In this document: one piece after another, positions 1 through 8,197 of the stretch
Layout: the number at the start of each line of letters is the position of its first letter
How positions within the stretch are numbered: position 1 is the first letter of the stretch
From: CAZHTS01 sp964535315
GTDB taxonomy: Bacteria; Chloroflexota; Anaerolineae; Anaerolineales; Anaerolineaceae
Assembly: GCA_964535315.1 (NCBI GenBank)
Contig: CAZHTS010000012.1
Span: forward strand, 1 to 64,000
DNA: 64,000 nt
Reading direction: 5' to 3'
Notes under the pieces: generated by a model
Told to the model about the DNA's origin: nothing
The model's input: the letters and a program-made list of their open reading frames with translations, nothing else
The model's database searches: none
Translations under genes and position numbers: made by a program

Positions 1-740
1 TGACCGGTTCGGGGCGCGGCATTGGGCGGGCGATTGCCTTGCGGCTGGCCGAACAGGGGGCGGATGTGGTCGTCAATTATGTGCGCAACCAGGCGCCGGC
101 CGAAGAGACGGCGGCAATGATCCGTGCTCTGGGGCGGCGGGTGCTGCTGGTGCGCGCCAACATTGGTAAGGTGGAGGAGATCGAGCGCCTGTTTGACGCC
201 GTACAGGCAGAATTTGGCCGGCTGGACATCTTTGTTTCCAACGCGGCTTCGGGTTTCAACCGCCCGGCCCTGGAACAGAAGGTGAGCGGGTGGGATTGGA
301 CGATGAACGTCAACGCCCGGGCGTTGTTATTTGCCGCCCAACGGGCCGTGCCGTTGATGGAACCGCAAGGGGGTGGATGTATCGTCAGTATTTCCAGCCC
401 GGGGGCGGGGCGCGTCCTGCCCGATTATGTGGCGGTGGGAGCGAGCAAGGCGGCGTTGGAGGCGCTGACGCGCTACCTGGCGGTGGAACTGGCCGGGCGC
501 GGCATCCGGGTAAACGCGGTTTCACCCGGACTGGTGGAAACGGAAGCGCTGCGACATTTTGCCAGCCTGGGCGACCCGCAGGTGATCGCCCGCGCCACGC
601 GTAATACCCCGGCCGGCCGGCTGGTGACGCCGGAGGACGTGGCCGGGGTGGTCTCGTTTTTATGTTCGCCGCAGGCCGAGATGATCCGCGGGCAGGTGCT
701 CGTGGTGGATGGCGGATATACGCTGCTCACCCCGGGCTGA
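1..740 (+). CDS. fabL: Enoyl-ACP reductase III (FabL-type SDR), 5'-truncated
   Basis: This is a short-chain dehydrogenase whose first few codons lie before the window; the reading frame is open from base 3. The cofactor loop TGSGRGIG is the first thing visible, so only about ten residues are missing. The sequence then shows NAASG, the block WDWTMNVNA, and a catalytic tyrosine and lysine spaced Tyr-x6-Lys (YVAVGASK). That spacing is typical of enoyl reductases, whereas ordinary ketoreductases have Tyr-x3-Lys. From memory of Bacillus subtilis FabL, the stretches around the active site and the SKAALEALTRYLAVEL helix match closely. The expected role is NADPH-dependent reduction of trans-2-enoyl-ACP in fatty acid elongation, in the cytoplasm. 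It converges on the cyclase-family gene with only 6 bases between stop codons. A general SDR oxidoreductase is the alternative. Confidence 0.78.
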   Translation, partial: TGSGRGIGRAIALRLAEQGADVVVNYVRNQAPAEETAAMIRALGRRVLLVRANIGKVEEIERLFDAVQAEFGRLDIFVSNAASGFNRPALEQKVSGWDWTMNVNARALLFAAQRAVPLMEPQGGGCIVSISSPGAGRVLPDYVAVGASKAALEALTRYLAVELAGRGIRVNAVSPGLVETEALRHFASLGDPQVIARATRNTPAGRLVTPEDVAGVVSFLCSPQAEMIRGQVLVVDGGYTLLTPG

Positions 741-746
741 ACCGCG

Positions 747-1379
747 TCAGGCGGTGAGTATGGCGCGGGCCGGGGCGCCGTCTGAGCCGCCGAGCTTGAG
801 CGGCAGGCAATAGAGGGTGTAGTCGCCGGCGGGCACTGCGGAGAGATTGACGCCCTCGAGCACGATCATCTCGGCTTCAAGCAGCGCCTCGTGAGTCGGG
901 CGCGATTTTTTGAAGGGGGCAATGGAAAGATAATCGATGCCGACCAGGCGCAGGCCGTGTTCGACCAGCCAGCGCGCCCCACCTGCATCGATGCCGACAA
1001 AATCGGTCTGGAAGCGCTGCACAGGTTGGGTCCAGTAGGCCGAGTTGCGGGTCTTGAACAACACGCGCTGGCAAGGTGGGTGAAGACCGGCCTGCTCCAA
1101 CACTGCGGCGGTAATGGTGGTTACCGTATCGGGCAGGGCGACGACCTGTACCGGGCCGATGAGCACTTCCAGGTCGAGCTGCTCGATGGTTTTGGCGCCG
1201 TGGACGAAATGATGCGGGGCGTCTACGTGCGTACCGGTATGGACGCCCAAATCCATACGTGAGACGTTGGCGTTGGCGCCCTCTTCGATCTTGTAGATGC
1301 GTTCCAACACCACCTTGGGGTCGCCGGGCCAGACGGGGAGTTCCGGGGTGATGGTCAGGGAGATGTCGTAGATTTTCAT
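747..1379 (-). CDS. Cyclase-family metal-dependent hydrolase (KynB-like)
   Basis: This 210-residue protein belongs to the cyclase family (PF04199), which includes bacterial kynurenine formamidase and isatin hydrolase. The signature HTGTHVDAPHH lies at residues 47-57 and supplies the His/Asp metal ligands; the N-terminal PVWPGD block and the C-terminal LPLK segment are also typical. It follows the capA pair on the same strand after 24 bases and has its own AGGAGG ribosome site, so it is probably the last gene of that operon. No other tryptophan-degradation gene is visible, so formamidase activity on N-formylkynurenine is only one possibility, and an amide or lactone hydrolase is equally likely. 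Length is normal for the family. Confidence 0.8.
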   Translation of the reverse strand: MKIYDISLTITPELPVWPGDPKVVLERIYKIEEGANANVSRMDLGVHTGTHVDAPHHFVHGAKTIEQLDLEVLIGPVQVVALPDTVTTITAAVLEQAGLHPPCQRVLFKTRNSAYWTQPVQRFQTDFVGIDAGGARWLVEHGLRLVGIDYLSIAPFKKSRPTHEALLEAEMIVLEGVNLSAVPAGDYTLYCLPLKLGGSDGAPARAILTA

Positions 1380-1403
1380 GCCTTCCTCCTGTTTGCCAGG
1401 CGT

Positions 1404-3086
1404 TTACCAGCCGCTGGCCTTGAAAATGGATGTAAGCAGTTCGTTGCGTTCTTCACTGCTCATAGGACGCAGCAGGGCGTAATCTTCCAGACGGGTGGTG
1501 AGCAGTTCGGTGCCGAGATAGCGACCATCGTAGAAGATATGGCGGTCAATGAAGCCGTTGCGGGTGGTGGTCAGGCGCACGCCGTTGACGGTGGTGACAC
1601 CCATCTGATCGAAAAACAGGTTGCCCAGCCCGTAGTGGATGAACTGATCGTCGCCGTAAAAGCTCATGGCCTGCGGGATGTGCGACTGGCTGCCGCTGAC
1701 GATTACGGCGCCGGCGGCGGCTATGGCCTCAAAGTCGCGGCGATGCTGCGGCAGCGGCCTGGGATCGTAGGATTCAAAGTATTGGAAGGTGGCGATAGGC
1801 AGGTACCCGGCCTGGCGTAACTCCTTGATTTGCTCCTGCATCCATTTGTAATCGCAGTCTGCCACGCCCGGCCGCTGGTCGGTGGCCCACACGTGCGCCG
1901 GGCCAGCCGGGTTGCAGCCGATGAAGGCCAGCTTGTTGCCGTTATGCTCGACGGTAATGGGCTGGCGGGCTTTTTCGAGGTTCTCGCCGGCGGCGTAGAA
2001 CGCCCAACGCCGCTGGCGATACAGATCGAGGGTATAGAGCAGCGGTTTGCAGCCGTAATCGCAAATATGGTTGCCGCTCAATTCGACGATGTCGGTGCCG
2101 ACGTATTCGAGCAGCTCAATGGTTTTGGGGTCGCTGCAAAACTGGAGGGTACGCTGGCCGGGGTTGGGGGTGGGACATCGGGTGTTAAAGGAAACTTCAT
2201 TGCTGATGTGGGTCAGGTCGGCGTCGGCCAGCCAGGAGCGAATCTCTTTGGCCGGGTAGGTCATGCCCTGCGCATCCATTTTTGCAGCCAGGGCGCGCAC
2301 CAGGGCGGTGACGCCGGTCATAGATAATATCGTCAGGCGCGATGGATCGCGGTTGGTGGCCGGGATGACCTGCGCCAGGGTATCCCGGTCGGGGGCGTTG
2401 CCGGAGAGGGCGTAACGGGCCACCAGCGGGTAAGTATCCGGATTAAAGTTTTTGTCGAACGGGGATTGTCCGTCCAGGCGCAGCACCTTCCAACGCGGTT
2501 GCAGGGCGTCAAAGGGCAGGATGGCCCAGGAAGGGCGTTGCTGCCAGGCGGTTTCCAGCAGGTCGGCGGCTGGCACGGTTTGCACCCCGTTGGGATTGGC
2601 CGGCCCAAGCAGGGTTTCGAGCACGGCGCGTGTGTCTGCGGATACCCGCAAGGGTTTGCCGCCAAAGGTTTCAACCGCCTGACCCTGCCAGGCGTTGCGC
2701 ACATCTTGCAGGCGGATTTCTTCGACCAGGGTGGGGAAGGGCGCCGCCACGGCGTAAACCCAGGCGGAGACGCTGGTTTGATCGGTTTGGGCAGGGGCCA
2801 GGCGCAGGTTGGCGGCGCCGGGGCTGCCGGCCAGTTGTATGGCGTCTGTGGGGCGGATTTGCTGGCGCAGTCCATCCGGCACGTTTTCTAACCACAGGTG
2901 CAGCGGAGATGCCGGCGAGGCGGCAGAAGACGGTGGGGTCGGTAAAAAGACGGCCGCGGTGGGGATGGGGGTGGGGCTGGCGCCGGGTAAAACCGGGTCA
3001 GCGGGCGATGTGGCTGCATTGCCGGCGCAGCCAGCCAGCAGGGTAACGGCGAGCAGGAGCGAGAGGAGGCGGACGGGCATGGTCAT
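1404..3086 (-). CDS. CapA-family lipoprotein with N-terminal binding-protein-like region (copy 1)
   Basis: This is a 560-residue predicted lipoprotein. The signal peptide ends in the lipobox LLAGC (Cys20), followed by a Pro/Ser/Thr-rich spacer. Residues of roughly 65-240 resemble part of a solute-binding-protein fold (inference from hydrophobic pattern and the WVYAVAAPFPT and RPSWAILPF blocks). Residues of roughly 280-540 form a CapA/PgsA-type metallophosphatase-like domain with LTHISNEVSF, SGNH, FIGCNPAGP, SGSQSHIPQ and HYGLGNLFFDQ. CapA proteins are linked to poly-gamma-glutamate capsule, but no capBC genes are nearby, so the substrate is unknown. Start chosen because ATG at 3086 overlaps the TGA of the upstream paralogue (ATGA), implying coupled translation; a second ATG two codons later is possible. 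Confidence 0.82.
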   Translation of the reverse strand: MTMPVRLLSLLLAVTLLAGCAGNAATSPADPVLPGASPTPIPTAAVFLPTPPSSAASPASPLHLWLENVPDGLRQQIRPTDAIQLAGSPGAANLRLAPAQTDQTSVSAWVYAVAAPFPTLVEEIRLQDVRNAWQGQAVETFGGKPLRVSADTRAVLETLLGPANPNGVQTVPAADLLETAWQQRPSWAILPFDALQPRWKVLRLDGQSPFDKNFNPDTYPLVARYALSGNAPDRDTLAQVIPATNRDPSRLTILSMTGVTALVRALAAKMDAQGMTYPAKEIRSWLADADLTHISNEVSFNTRCPTPNPGQRTLQFCSDPKTIELLEYVGTDIVELSGNHICDYGCKPLLYTLDLYRQRRWAFYAAGENLEKARQPITVEHNGNKLAFIGCNPAGPAHVWATDQRPGVADCDYKWMQEQIKELRQAGYLPIATFQYFESYDPRPLPQHRRDFEAIAAAGAVIVSGSQSHIPQAMSFYGDDQFIHYGLGNLFFDQMGVTTVNGVRLTTTRNGFIDRHIFYDGRYLGTELLTTRLEDYALLRPMSSEERNELLTSIFKASGW

Positions 3087-4783
3087 TCGATCCTTTCCCA
3101 GCCGCTTTCGCGGAAGATTTTGTGCAGGAACCAGTCGCGCTCGGCGGGGGTCATGGGGCGCGGGCGGGCGTAATCTTCGAGCATGGCGGTGAGCAGTTCC
3201 GTGCTGATGTGGCGGCCGTCGTAGAAGACGTGCCGGTCGAGAAATTCGCGGCGCGTGCCGCGGATGGGGGTATCCATCTGATCGAAGAACAGGTTGCCCA
3301 GGCCGAAGTGCACGAAGGAGTCGTTGATAAAGGTCATGCTTTGGGGAAAGTGGGCCTGGCTGCCGCTGACGATGGCCGCTCCGGCCTCGGCGGCGCGTTG
3401 GAAATCGCCGCGCTGCGGAGGGGCGGGCTGGTAGCTGAAATCTTCGAGATGCTGAAAGGTGAAGATGACCTGGTAGCCGCCGGCGCGCAGCGTCTGGATG
3501 GCGGTGGTCATCCATTCGCGGTCGCAGGGATTGGCGCCGGGCTGATCGCCGGTGGCGTAAGCGCTGGCGGGGCCGGCGCTGTTGCAGCCCAGGAAGGCCA
3601 GGCGATTGCCGTTGTGCTCCACCAGCAGCGGCTGGCGGGCGCGTTCCAGGTCGTCGCCGCCGCCGTAATATTGCATGTTGTTCTGGCGGTAGAGTTGCAG
3701 GGTGAAATTGAGCGGGTCGGCGCCCCAATCCATGACGTGGTTGCCGGTCAGTTCGATAATGTCCACGCCGATATCCTGTAACAGGGCGATGTAGCGCGGG
3801 CTGCTGCAAAATTTCATCGAGCTGCGCACCGGTAGGGCAGGGGCGCATTCTTGCGAGAAGGCGATCTCATTGCTGATGTGGGTCAGGTCGGCGCCGGTCA
3901 GCCAGGGGCGAATGTCACGCGCCGGATAGGTGATGCCATGCAGTTCCATGCGGGCGGCGGTGTTGCGCACCAGGGCGGTCGTGCCGGTCAGGATGAGGGT
4001 TGTCAGGCGCTGCGGGTCGCGATTGCCGGGCGGCAGGATGGTCTGGGCAGCGCCGGCATCGCCGCCGGCAGCGTGCAGGGTGAAGGGAACGACCAGGGGG
4101 TATTTGCTGGCATCGAATTCTTTTTGGATGGGAGATTGCGCGTCGATGGACAGCACTTTCCAGCGCGGGCCGAGTTCTTCAAAGGGCAAGACGGCCCAGG
4201 ATGGGCGTTTCGTCCAGGCCAGGTCGAGCATCTGGGCGGCGTCGACGGTCTGAACGCTGTCGGCTGCCGGGCCAAAGCGTGTTTCCAGGGCGGCGCGGGT
4301 GGCGGCGCTGAGATACAGGCGGGCGTTGGTATAGCTCTTAATGGGTTCGCCGCGCCAGGCCTGTTCGAATTCGCCCAGGCTGACGCCATCCGGGGCGGTG
4401 GCAAAGGGCGCCACCAGGACGTAGACCCACTTGCTGGCGCTGCCCGTTTCAGCCGGGTCTGCCGGTTCGAGGCGCAATTGCGCCGCAGACGATTCGCTCG
4501 CAATCTCGAAACCGGCCGGCAGGTTCAGCCGGCTTTGCAGGCCAGCCGGTACGGCGGGCGACAGCCACAGGCTGGCAGGAGCCGCCGTTGGCGCAATCGT
4601 GGGGGCGGGAGGCGGTGTGTGGGTGGGCGGGATGGGGGTAGGGGATGGAACAGGCGGAGGGGGGGGCGTCTGGGTGAGGGTGGGGGGGAGCGGTGCGGAA
4701 ACGGCGGCCGGCGCAGCGCAGGCAGACAGGAATGTCAGGATGAAAAGGCAGTTGAAGATGAAAACGATGGGTTTGTGTGGCAT
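3083..4783 (-). CDS. CapA-family lipoprotein with N-terminal binding-protein-like region (copy 2)
   Basis: This 566-residue paralogue of the next downstream gene has the same layout: signal peptide with lipobox FLSAC (Cys22), a linker very rich in Pro and Thr, a region resembling a periplasmic binding protein (WVYVLVAPFAT and RPSWAVLPFEE), and a C-terminal CapA metallophosphatase-like domain (LTHISNEIAFS, TGNHVMDWG, FLGCNSAGPA, SGSQAHFPQ, HFGLGNLFFDQMD). It should sit on the outer face of the cytoplasmic membrane. The start at 4783 has AAGGAA seven bases upstream and a clear promoter just before it. It is the first gene of a three-gene leftward unit ending in the cyclase-family gene. The pair arose by tandem duplication. 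Function beyond family membership is unknown. Confidence 0.82.
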   Translation of the reverse strand: MPHKPIVFIFNCLFILTFLSACAAPAAVSAPLPPTLTQTPPPPPVPSPTPIPPTHTPPPAPTIAPTAAPASLWLSPAVPAGLQSRLNLPAGFEIASESSAAQLRLEPADPAETGSASKWVYVLVAPFATAPDGVSLGEFEQAWRGEPIKSYTNARLYLSAATRAALETRFGPAADSVQTVDAAQMLDLAWTKRPSWAVLPFEELGPRWKVLSIDAQSPIQKEFDASKYPLVVPFTLHAAGGDAGAAQTILPPGNRDPQRLTTLILTGTTALVRNTAARMELHGITYPARDIRPWLTGADLTHISNEIAFSQECAPALPVRSSMKFCSSPRYIALLQDIGVDIIELTGNHVMDWGADPLNFTLQLYRQNNMQYYGGGDDLERARQPLLVEHNGNRLAFLGCNSAGPASAYATGDQPGANPCDREWMTTAIQTLRAGGYQVIFTFQHLEDFSYQPAPPQRGDFQRAAEAGAAIVSGSQAHFPQSMTFINDSFVHFGLGNLFFDQMDTPIRGTRREFLDRHVFYDGRHISTELLTAMLEDYARPRPMTPAERDWFLHKIFRESGWERIE

Positions 4784-4807
4784 GTTCGCTTCCTTATAGG
4801 CGTTCCC

Positions 4808-4836
4808 ATTATACCCTTTTGTGCTTCGACCGTTAA
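4808..4836 (-). promoter_or_regulatory. Promoter of the capA-capA-cyclase unit
   Basis: On the minus strand, TTAACG (4836-4831) and a perfect TATAAT (4813-4808) are separated by 17 bases. Transcription would begin near 4801, giving a leader of about 18 bases that contains the AAGGAA ribosome site of the first CapA gene. It is arranged back to back with the thiolase promoter. Confidence 0.65.
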
Positions 4837-4864
4837 CTTGATAGTTCTTGAGAGCTGCGGTTTG

Positions 4865-4870
4865 TATAAT
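4865..4870 (+). promoter_or_regulatory. -10 box of the thiolase-DsrE unit
   Basis: A perfect TATAAT lies 33 bases before the thiolase start codon. No -35 element with normal spacing is clear: TTGATA at 4838-4843 would need a 21-base spacer. The divergent CapA promoter lies within 60 bases, so one regulator could control both units. Confidence 0.5.
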
Positions 4871-4903
4871 GCAGATATATCCTGAGAAAGAAAGGTGGAT
4901 GCC

Positions 4904-6061
4904 ATGCGCGAAGTAGCTGTTTTGGGGATCGGCCAGACCCCAATCGAAGAACAATGGGACAAGTCGCTGCGGGTGCTGGCCGGCGAAGCGGTATTGGCCG
5001 CCATGCAAGACGCCCAGGTAGCACAGGTCGACGCGATCTACGTGGCGAATATGATGTCGGGCTCGGCAAACAACCAGCAGCACCTGGGGGCGTATATTGC
5101 CGATTGGGTCGGGATGCGTTACGCCGAGTCCATCCGGCTGGAGGCGGCGTGCAGTTCGGGCGCGGCGGCTTTTCGCACGGCGGTGATGGCAGTCGCCTCG
5201 GGGGCGGTGGACACGGCTGTGGCGGTGGGCGTGGAGAAGATGACCGACTCGCCGAGTGGCGAGATCACGGCGCGACTGGCCACCGCGGCGGATGCGGATT
5301 ACGAGGTGGATCAGGGCCTGTCGTTTGTGGCCTTGAATGCGTTGGTAATGCGCCGGTATATGTACGAATATGGTTGGAAGCACGAAGATTTCGGCGCTTT
5401 TTCGATCAATGCGCACGCCAATGCGGTGCATAATCCGTTTGCCCGTTTTCGCGAGGCAATCACGGCCAGCGAATATAATCGTTCGCCGATGATCGCCGAC
5501 CCGATCACGATGCTGGATGCCTCGCCGATGGGGGACGGTGCGGCGGCGGCCCTGCTGGTGCCGGCCGATTATTTGCGCCGGACGCCGGGGGGCAAGGTAA
5601 TCAAGGTGATTGGTTCGGGGGCTGCTACCGATACGATTGCCATCCATGATCGTAAGGAACCCTTATTTTTGCATTCGGCTTATCTCTCGGCGCGCAAGGC
5701 GTACGAACAGGCCGGGGTGGGCCCGGAAGATATCGATTTCTTCGAGGCGCACGATGCATTTACAATCATGGCCACGCTCTCGTTGGAGGCCTGCGGCTTT
5801 GCCGAACGCGGCCAGGGGCCGCGCCTGGCGCTGGAGGGCGAGATCACACCCAAGGGCCGTATCCCGATTGCAACGCGCGGCGGGTTGAAGGCGCGCGGGC
5901 ATCCGGTGGGCGCTACCGGGATGTACCAGCTGGTAGAAGTGGTGCAGCAACTGCGCGGCGAGGCCGGCGAGACGCAGGTGGACGGGGCGCGCATCGGGAT
6001 GTGCCAGAATATCGGCGGCAGCGGCTCAAACTTGATCGCACACATTCTTAAAGCAGAATAA
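4904..6061 (+). CDS. Thiolase-domain acetyl-CoA acetyltransferase (SCPx/archaeal type)
   Basis: This 385-residue protein belongs to the thiolase superfamily. The nucleophilic cysteine is Cys83 in EAACSSGAAA, and His333 lies in KARGHPVGATG near the C-terminus, followed by the NIGGSGSN glycine loop. The overall pattern is that of the SCPx/archaeal-type thiolases rather than the classical PhaA/FadA type. Such enzymes condense two acetyl-CoA or cleave 3-ketoacyl-CoA. Condensation would be the first step of the mevalonate route, and later enzymes of that route are encoded at 26344-28097 of this window, but the link is an inference. The start ATG has AAAGGTGG five bases upstream; a GTG three codons earlier is less likely. 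The usual DUF35 zinc-ribbon partner does not follow; a DsrE-like gene does, after 16 bases. Confidence 0.82.
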   Translation: MREVAVLGIGQTPIEEQWDKSLRVLAGEAVLAAMQDAQVAQVDAIYVANMMSGSANNQQHLGAYIADWVGMRYAESIRLEAACSSGAAAFRTAVMAVASGAVDTAVAVGVEKMTDSPSGEITARLATAADADYEVDQGLSFVALNALVMRRYMYEYGWKHEDFGAFSINAHANAVHNPFARFREAITASEYNRSPMIADPITMLDASPMGDGAAAALLVPADYLRRTPGGKVIKVIGSGAATDTIAIHDRKEPLFLHSAYLSARKAYEQAGVGPEDIDFFEAHDAFTIMATLSLEACGFAERGQGPRLALEGEITPKGRIPIATRGGLKARGHPVGATGMYQLVEVVQQLRGEAGETQVDGARIGMCQNIGGSGSNLIAHILKAE

Positions 6062-6077
6062 ATTTTGTGGAGACGAT

Positions 6078-6425
6078 ATGGAACACCGTGAGAACAGTCT
6101 GCTGGTGATGTGGACCAGCGCAGATCGTGAAGTCGCGTTAAAGATGGTGATGATGTACGCCCATAACGCCCGGCTGGAAGGCTGGTGGCAGGAAGTCACC
6201 CTGTTGATCTGGGGGCCCTCGTCGCGCCTGTTGAGCCAGGACACAGAATTGCAGGAAAAGGTGGCGGCGATGCAGGCGGCGGGGGTGCGCATTGTGGCCT
6301 GCAAGGCCTGCGCCGATGGTTATGGCGTGGCGCCGGCGCTCGAACGATTGGGGATCGAGGTGTTTTATACCGGCGAATTCCTGACGGAGTGGATCAAATC
6401 GGGGACGGCGTTGATTACGATTTGA
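6078..6425 (+). CDS. DsrE-family small protein
   Basis: This 115-residue protein has the DsrE/F-like fold pattern: an N-terminal beta strand (NSLLVMWTS), a first helix, a second strand (EVTLLIWGPS) and the segment GVRIVACKACADGYGV. The cysteines in CKAC occupy the place where sulfur-relay members carry their active cysteine. Family members handle sulfane sulfur or form small oligomeric complexes; many stand-alone members have no assigned role. It is preceded by GGAGACG and lies 16 bases behind the thiolase gene, so the two are probably co-transcribed. No dsrAB, tus or other sulfur-relay gene is visible, so a sulfur-transfer role is unproven. Confidence 0.78.
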   Translation: MEHRENSLLVMWTSADREVALKMVMMYAHNARLEGWWQEVTLLIWGPSSRLLSQDTELQEKVAAMQAAGVRIVACKACADGYGVAPALERLGIEVFYTGEFLTEWIKSGTALITI

Positions 6426-6451
6426 CAGGCGGGCAGGTTTGCGGGTAAGAT
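6422..6451 (+). promoter_or_regulatory. Promoter of the AlkZ-related gene
   Basis: A perfect TTGACA (6422-6427) overlaps the stop codon of the DsrE-like gene. It is followed after 18 bases by TAAGAT (6446-6451). Transcription would start near 6458, leaving a short leader with the AAAGGAT ribosome site before the ATG at 6475. Confidence 0.68.
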
Positions 6452-6474
6452 TGGGGGCATAGAAAGGATGATCT

Positions 6475-7335
6475 ATGCCCCAGTTATTGCTCGATCAGCT
6501 TGCCGATTACCGTGCGCAAACTTTTCACACCCGTCCGGGTCTGCGCCTCGCTTCTGCTGAAGACGCGGTGCGTTTTGTCAACGAACGTGGATTTGTCTTT
6601 TTCTGGCCGATCAAGAATGTGCTGCTGCCAAGCATCTGGGTGGCGGCGGCGGGCGACCGGCCGGTGCCCAACGAGCACGATGACCCCGGCCACGTGACGT
6701 GGGGGTGGAAAGACGATTTGCTTGGCAAACGCCGCTGGTATTACGGGCGCGTCTTACGCAAACGTAACGCCATGCTATCGTTAGCGGCGCTGCCCTATTT
6801 TTATGCGCTCTCGCCCAATTACGGCGATCCGGAAAACGATTATCTCCTGGATTATGAACAGGGTACGATGACGCTGGAGGCGCGCAATATTTACGAAGCG
6901 TTGTTGAAGAATGGGCCGTTGGATACGCTCGAAATCCGGCGCAGGGCGCACCTGACCAACACCGGCAGTGATACGCTTTTCAACCGGGCGCTGGACGATT
7001 TGATGATGACCTTCAAGGTGTTACCGGTGGGGATCAGCCAGTCCGGAGCCTGGCATTATGCTTTTATCTATGACCTGACCGCGCACCATTTTCCCGACCT
7101 GATCGAGCGAGCGCATGCTGTCAGCGAGGCGCAGGCGCGGCGATATCTGCTCGAATTGTATTTCTATTCGGTGGGGGCGGCACAGTGGAGCGATCTTCAC
7201 AAATTGTTTGGCTGGCGTCCGGTCGATACCCAGCGCGCCGTGGCAGTATTGCAGGAAGAAGGACTGATCAACCAGGGGGTAGAATACCCCGGCGGGCGCG
7301 GCGAGTGGATTGCCTTGCGCCAGTTGCTGCAATAA
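6475..7335 (+). CDS. AlkZ-related winged-helix protein
   Basis: This 286-residue protein resembles the AlkZ/YcaQ winged-helix superfamily (HTH_42). Recognisable blocks are the N-terminal FVNERGFVFFWPIK, the central DDPGHVTWGWKDDLLGKRRW, an RRAHLTNTGS winged-helix segment, and a C-terminal LHKLFGWRP helix with WIALRQLL at the end. AlkZ itself is a DNA glycosylase that unhooks interstrand cross-links through a QxQ motif. I do not see a clear QxQ here, and the protein is shorter than AlkZ, so glycosylase activity should not be assumed. It has its own promoter and a good AAAGGAT site. It is probably a single-gene unit, because a strong hairpin follows directly. Confidence 0.7.
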   Translation: MPQLLLDQLADYRAQTFHTRPGLRLASAEDAVRFVNERGFVFFWPIKNVLLPSIWVAAAGDRPVPNEHDDPGHVTWGWKDDLLGKRRWYYGRVLRKRNAMLSLAALPYFYALSPNYGDPENDYLLDYEQGTMTLEARNIYEALLKNGPLDTLEIRRRAHLTNTGSDTLFNRALDDLMMTFKVLPVGISQSGAWHYAFIYDLTAHHFPDLIERAHAVSEAQARRYLLELYFYSVGAAQWSDLHKLFGWRPVDTQRAVAVLQEEGLINQGVEYPGGRGEWIALRQLLQ

Positions 7336-7336
7336 A

Positions 7337-7372
7337 ACATGGGGGGGAGGCTGTTCGTTCCTCCCCCCATGT
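7337..7372. terminator. Hairpin between convergent genes
   Basis: The arms ACATGGGGGGGAGG (7337-7350) and CCTCCCCCCATGT (7360-7372) pair along 13 bases with one bulged G and a 9-base loop. It lies between two convergent stop codons and could serve both strands. There is no T-tract, so it is either a bare-hairpin terminator or an mRNA 3'-end protector. Confidence 0.5.
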
Positions 7373-7381
7373 ATACGGCGA

Positions 7382-8134
7382 TTATTCGTCGGTGGCGGTG
7401 GGTTGGATCTGATCGGCGGTGATGACTTTGATGGTCAGATTGAAGACACAGAAGTTGGTGCCGGTGGTGTTGGTCAGCACCCAGTTTTCCACCGCTTCGC
7501 CGGTGGTTTTGGGCGCCACGGCGTCGATGACCACTTCGGCTACTTCGTTGGGTTTTACTTCCTTACGCAGCGGATAGCTGGTGCGTTCGTGGAACTTGCC
7601 GCCGTTGGCGCTGTAGAAACGCGCCAGATATTCCTTGGTCCATACCGTGGTGCCGGTGTTCTTGATGTACCAGACAATATCAAATTGGGCGCCAACCACA
7701 ACCAGGGCGCCGTCCTGCGGGCTCTGACTGACCCATTCGCACTTGTCGGCCGAAGGGAGGCGGGCCTGTGTGGCGGTGGCAAAGCCGGGCAGTGCCACCG
7801 GCGTTCCGGCTGCGGGAACGGTCGGCAATAGGCCGGGTAAGGCGGAGGTCGCCGCGGGCGCTGCTGCCGGGAGAGTCGGTAGGGCGGCAGGAAGTGTAGG
7901 CAGGGAAACGGTGGGTTCAAGCGTCGCGGTGGGCGGCATTGGGGTGAAAGTGGGCGAGGGGTTCAGCTTGGCTTCGTTCGTGATCTGGGCGGCGACCGTC
8001 TGGGCGGCGGCGGTGTAGATCAGGTTCTGATCAGGTGTGGGCGGTGGTGGGGTGGCGTTGCCGCCGCAGGCAGCCAGGAACAGAACGCAAGCCAGCAAAA
8101 CCGAGCGGCTGGCAGTTTTTCGTAGATCAAACAT
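7382..8134 (-). CDS. NBR1-Ig-like domain lipoprotein
   Basis: This is a 250-residue secreted lipoprotein. The signal peptide ends in FLAACG, then comes a spacer of about 100 residues dominated by Pro, Thr and Ala, then a C-terminal domain from about residue 130. That domain reads as an NBR1-type immunoglobulin-like beta sandwich: DIVWYIKNTGTTVW, a central beta region and ENWVLTNTTGTNFCVFNL. The domain is common in Chloroflexota surface proteins and is thought to mediate binding rather than catalysis. Cys in the first strand (DKCEW) and in NFCVF could form a disulfide. It has GGAGGAG before its ATG and its own promoter. The ligand is unknown. Confidence 0.78.
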   Translation of the reverse strand: MFDLRKTASRSVLLACVLFLAACGGNATPPPPTPDQNLIYTAAAQTVAAQITNEAKLNPSPTFTPMPPTATLEPTVSLPTLPAALPTLPAAAPAATSALPGLLPTVPAAGTPVALPGFATATQARLPSADKCEWVSQSPQDGALVVVGAQFDIVWYIKNTGTTVWTKEYLARFYSANGGKFHERTSYPLRKEVKPNEVAEVVIDAVAPKTTGEAVENWVLTNTTGTNFCVFNLTIKVITADQIQPTATDE

Positions 8135-8197
8135 TGAGATACTCCTCCAAGTGATTGGTTTCCGTGGGAATAAAGCCCGAGATACAAATACTGCGCA

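Noticed and set aside
3087..3848. In-frame extension of the first CapA gene upstream of 3086
   Set aside because: The extension is a shadow of the second CapA gene. A lipoprotein signal and ATGA overlap mark 3086 as the real start.
4600..4720. G-rich and GGGTG-repeat sequence as a possible G-quadruplex or repeat array
   Set aside because: It is the antisense of codons for the Pro/Thr linker of a lipoprotein; similar stretches occur in every such linker here.
4784..5647. In-frame extension of the second CapA gene upstream of 4783
   Set aside because: It would run antisense through the thiolase gene; signal peptide, ribosome site and promoter all point to 4783.
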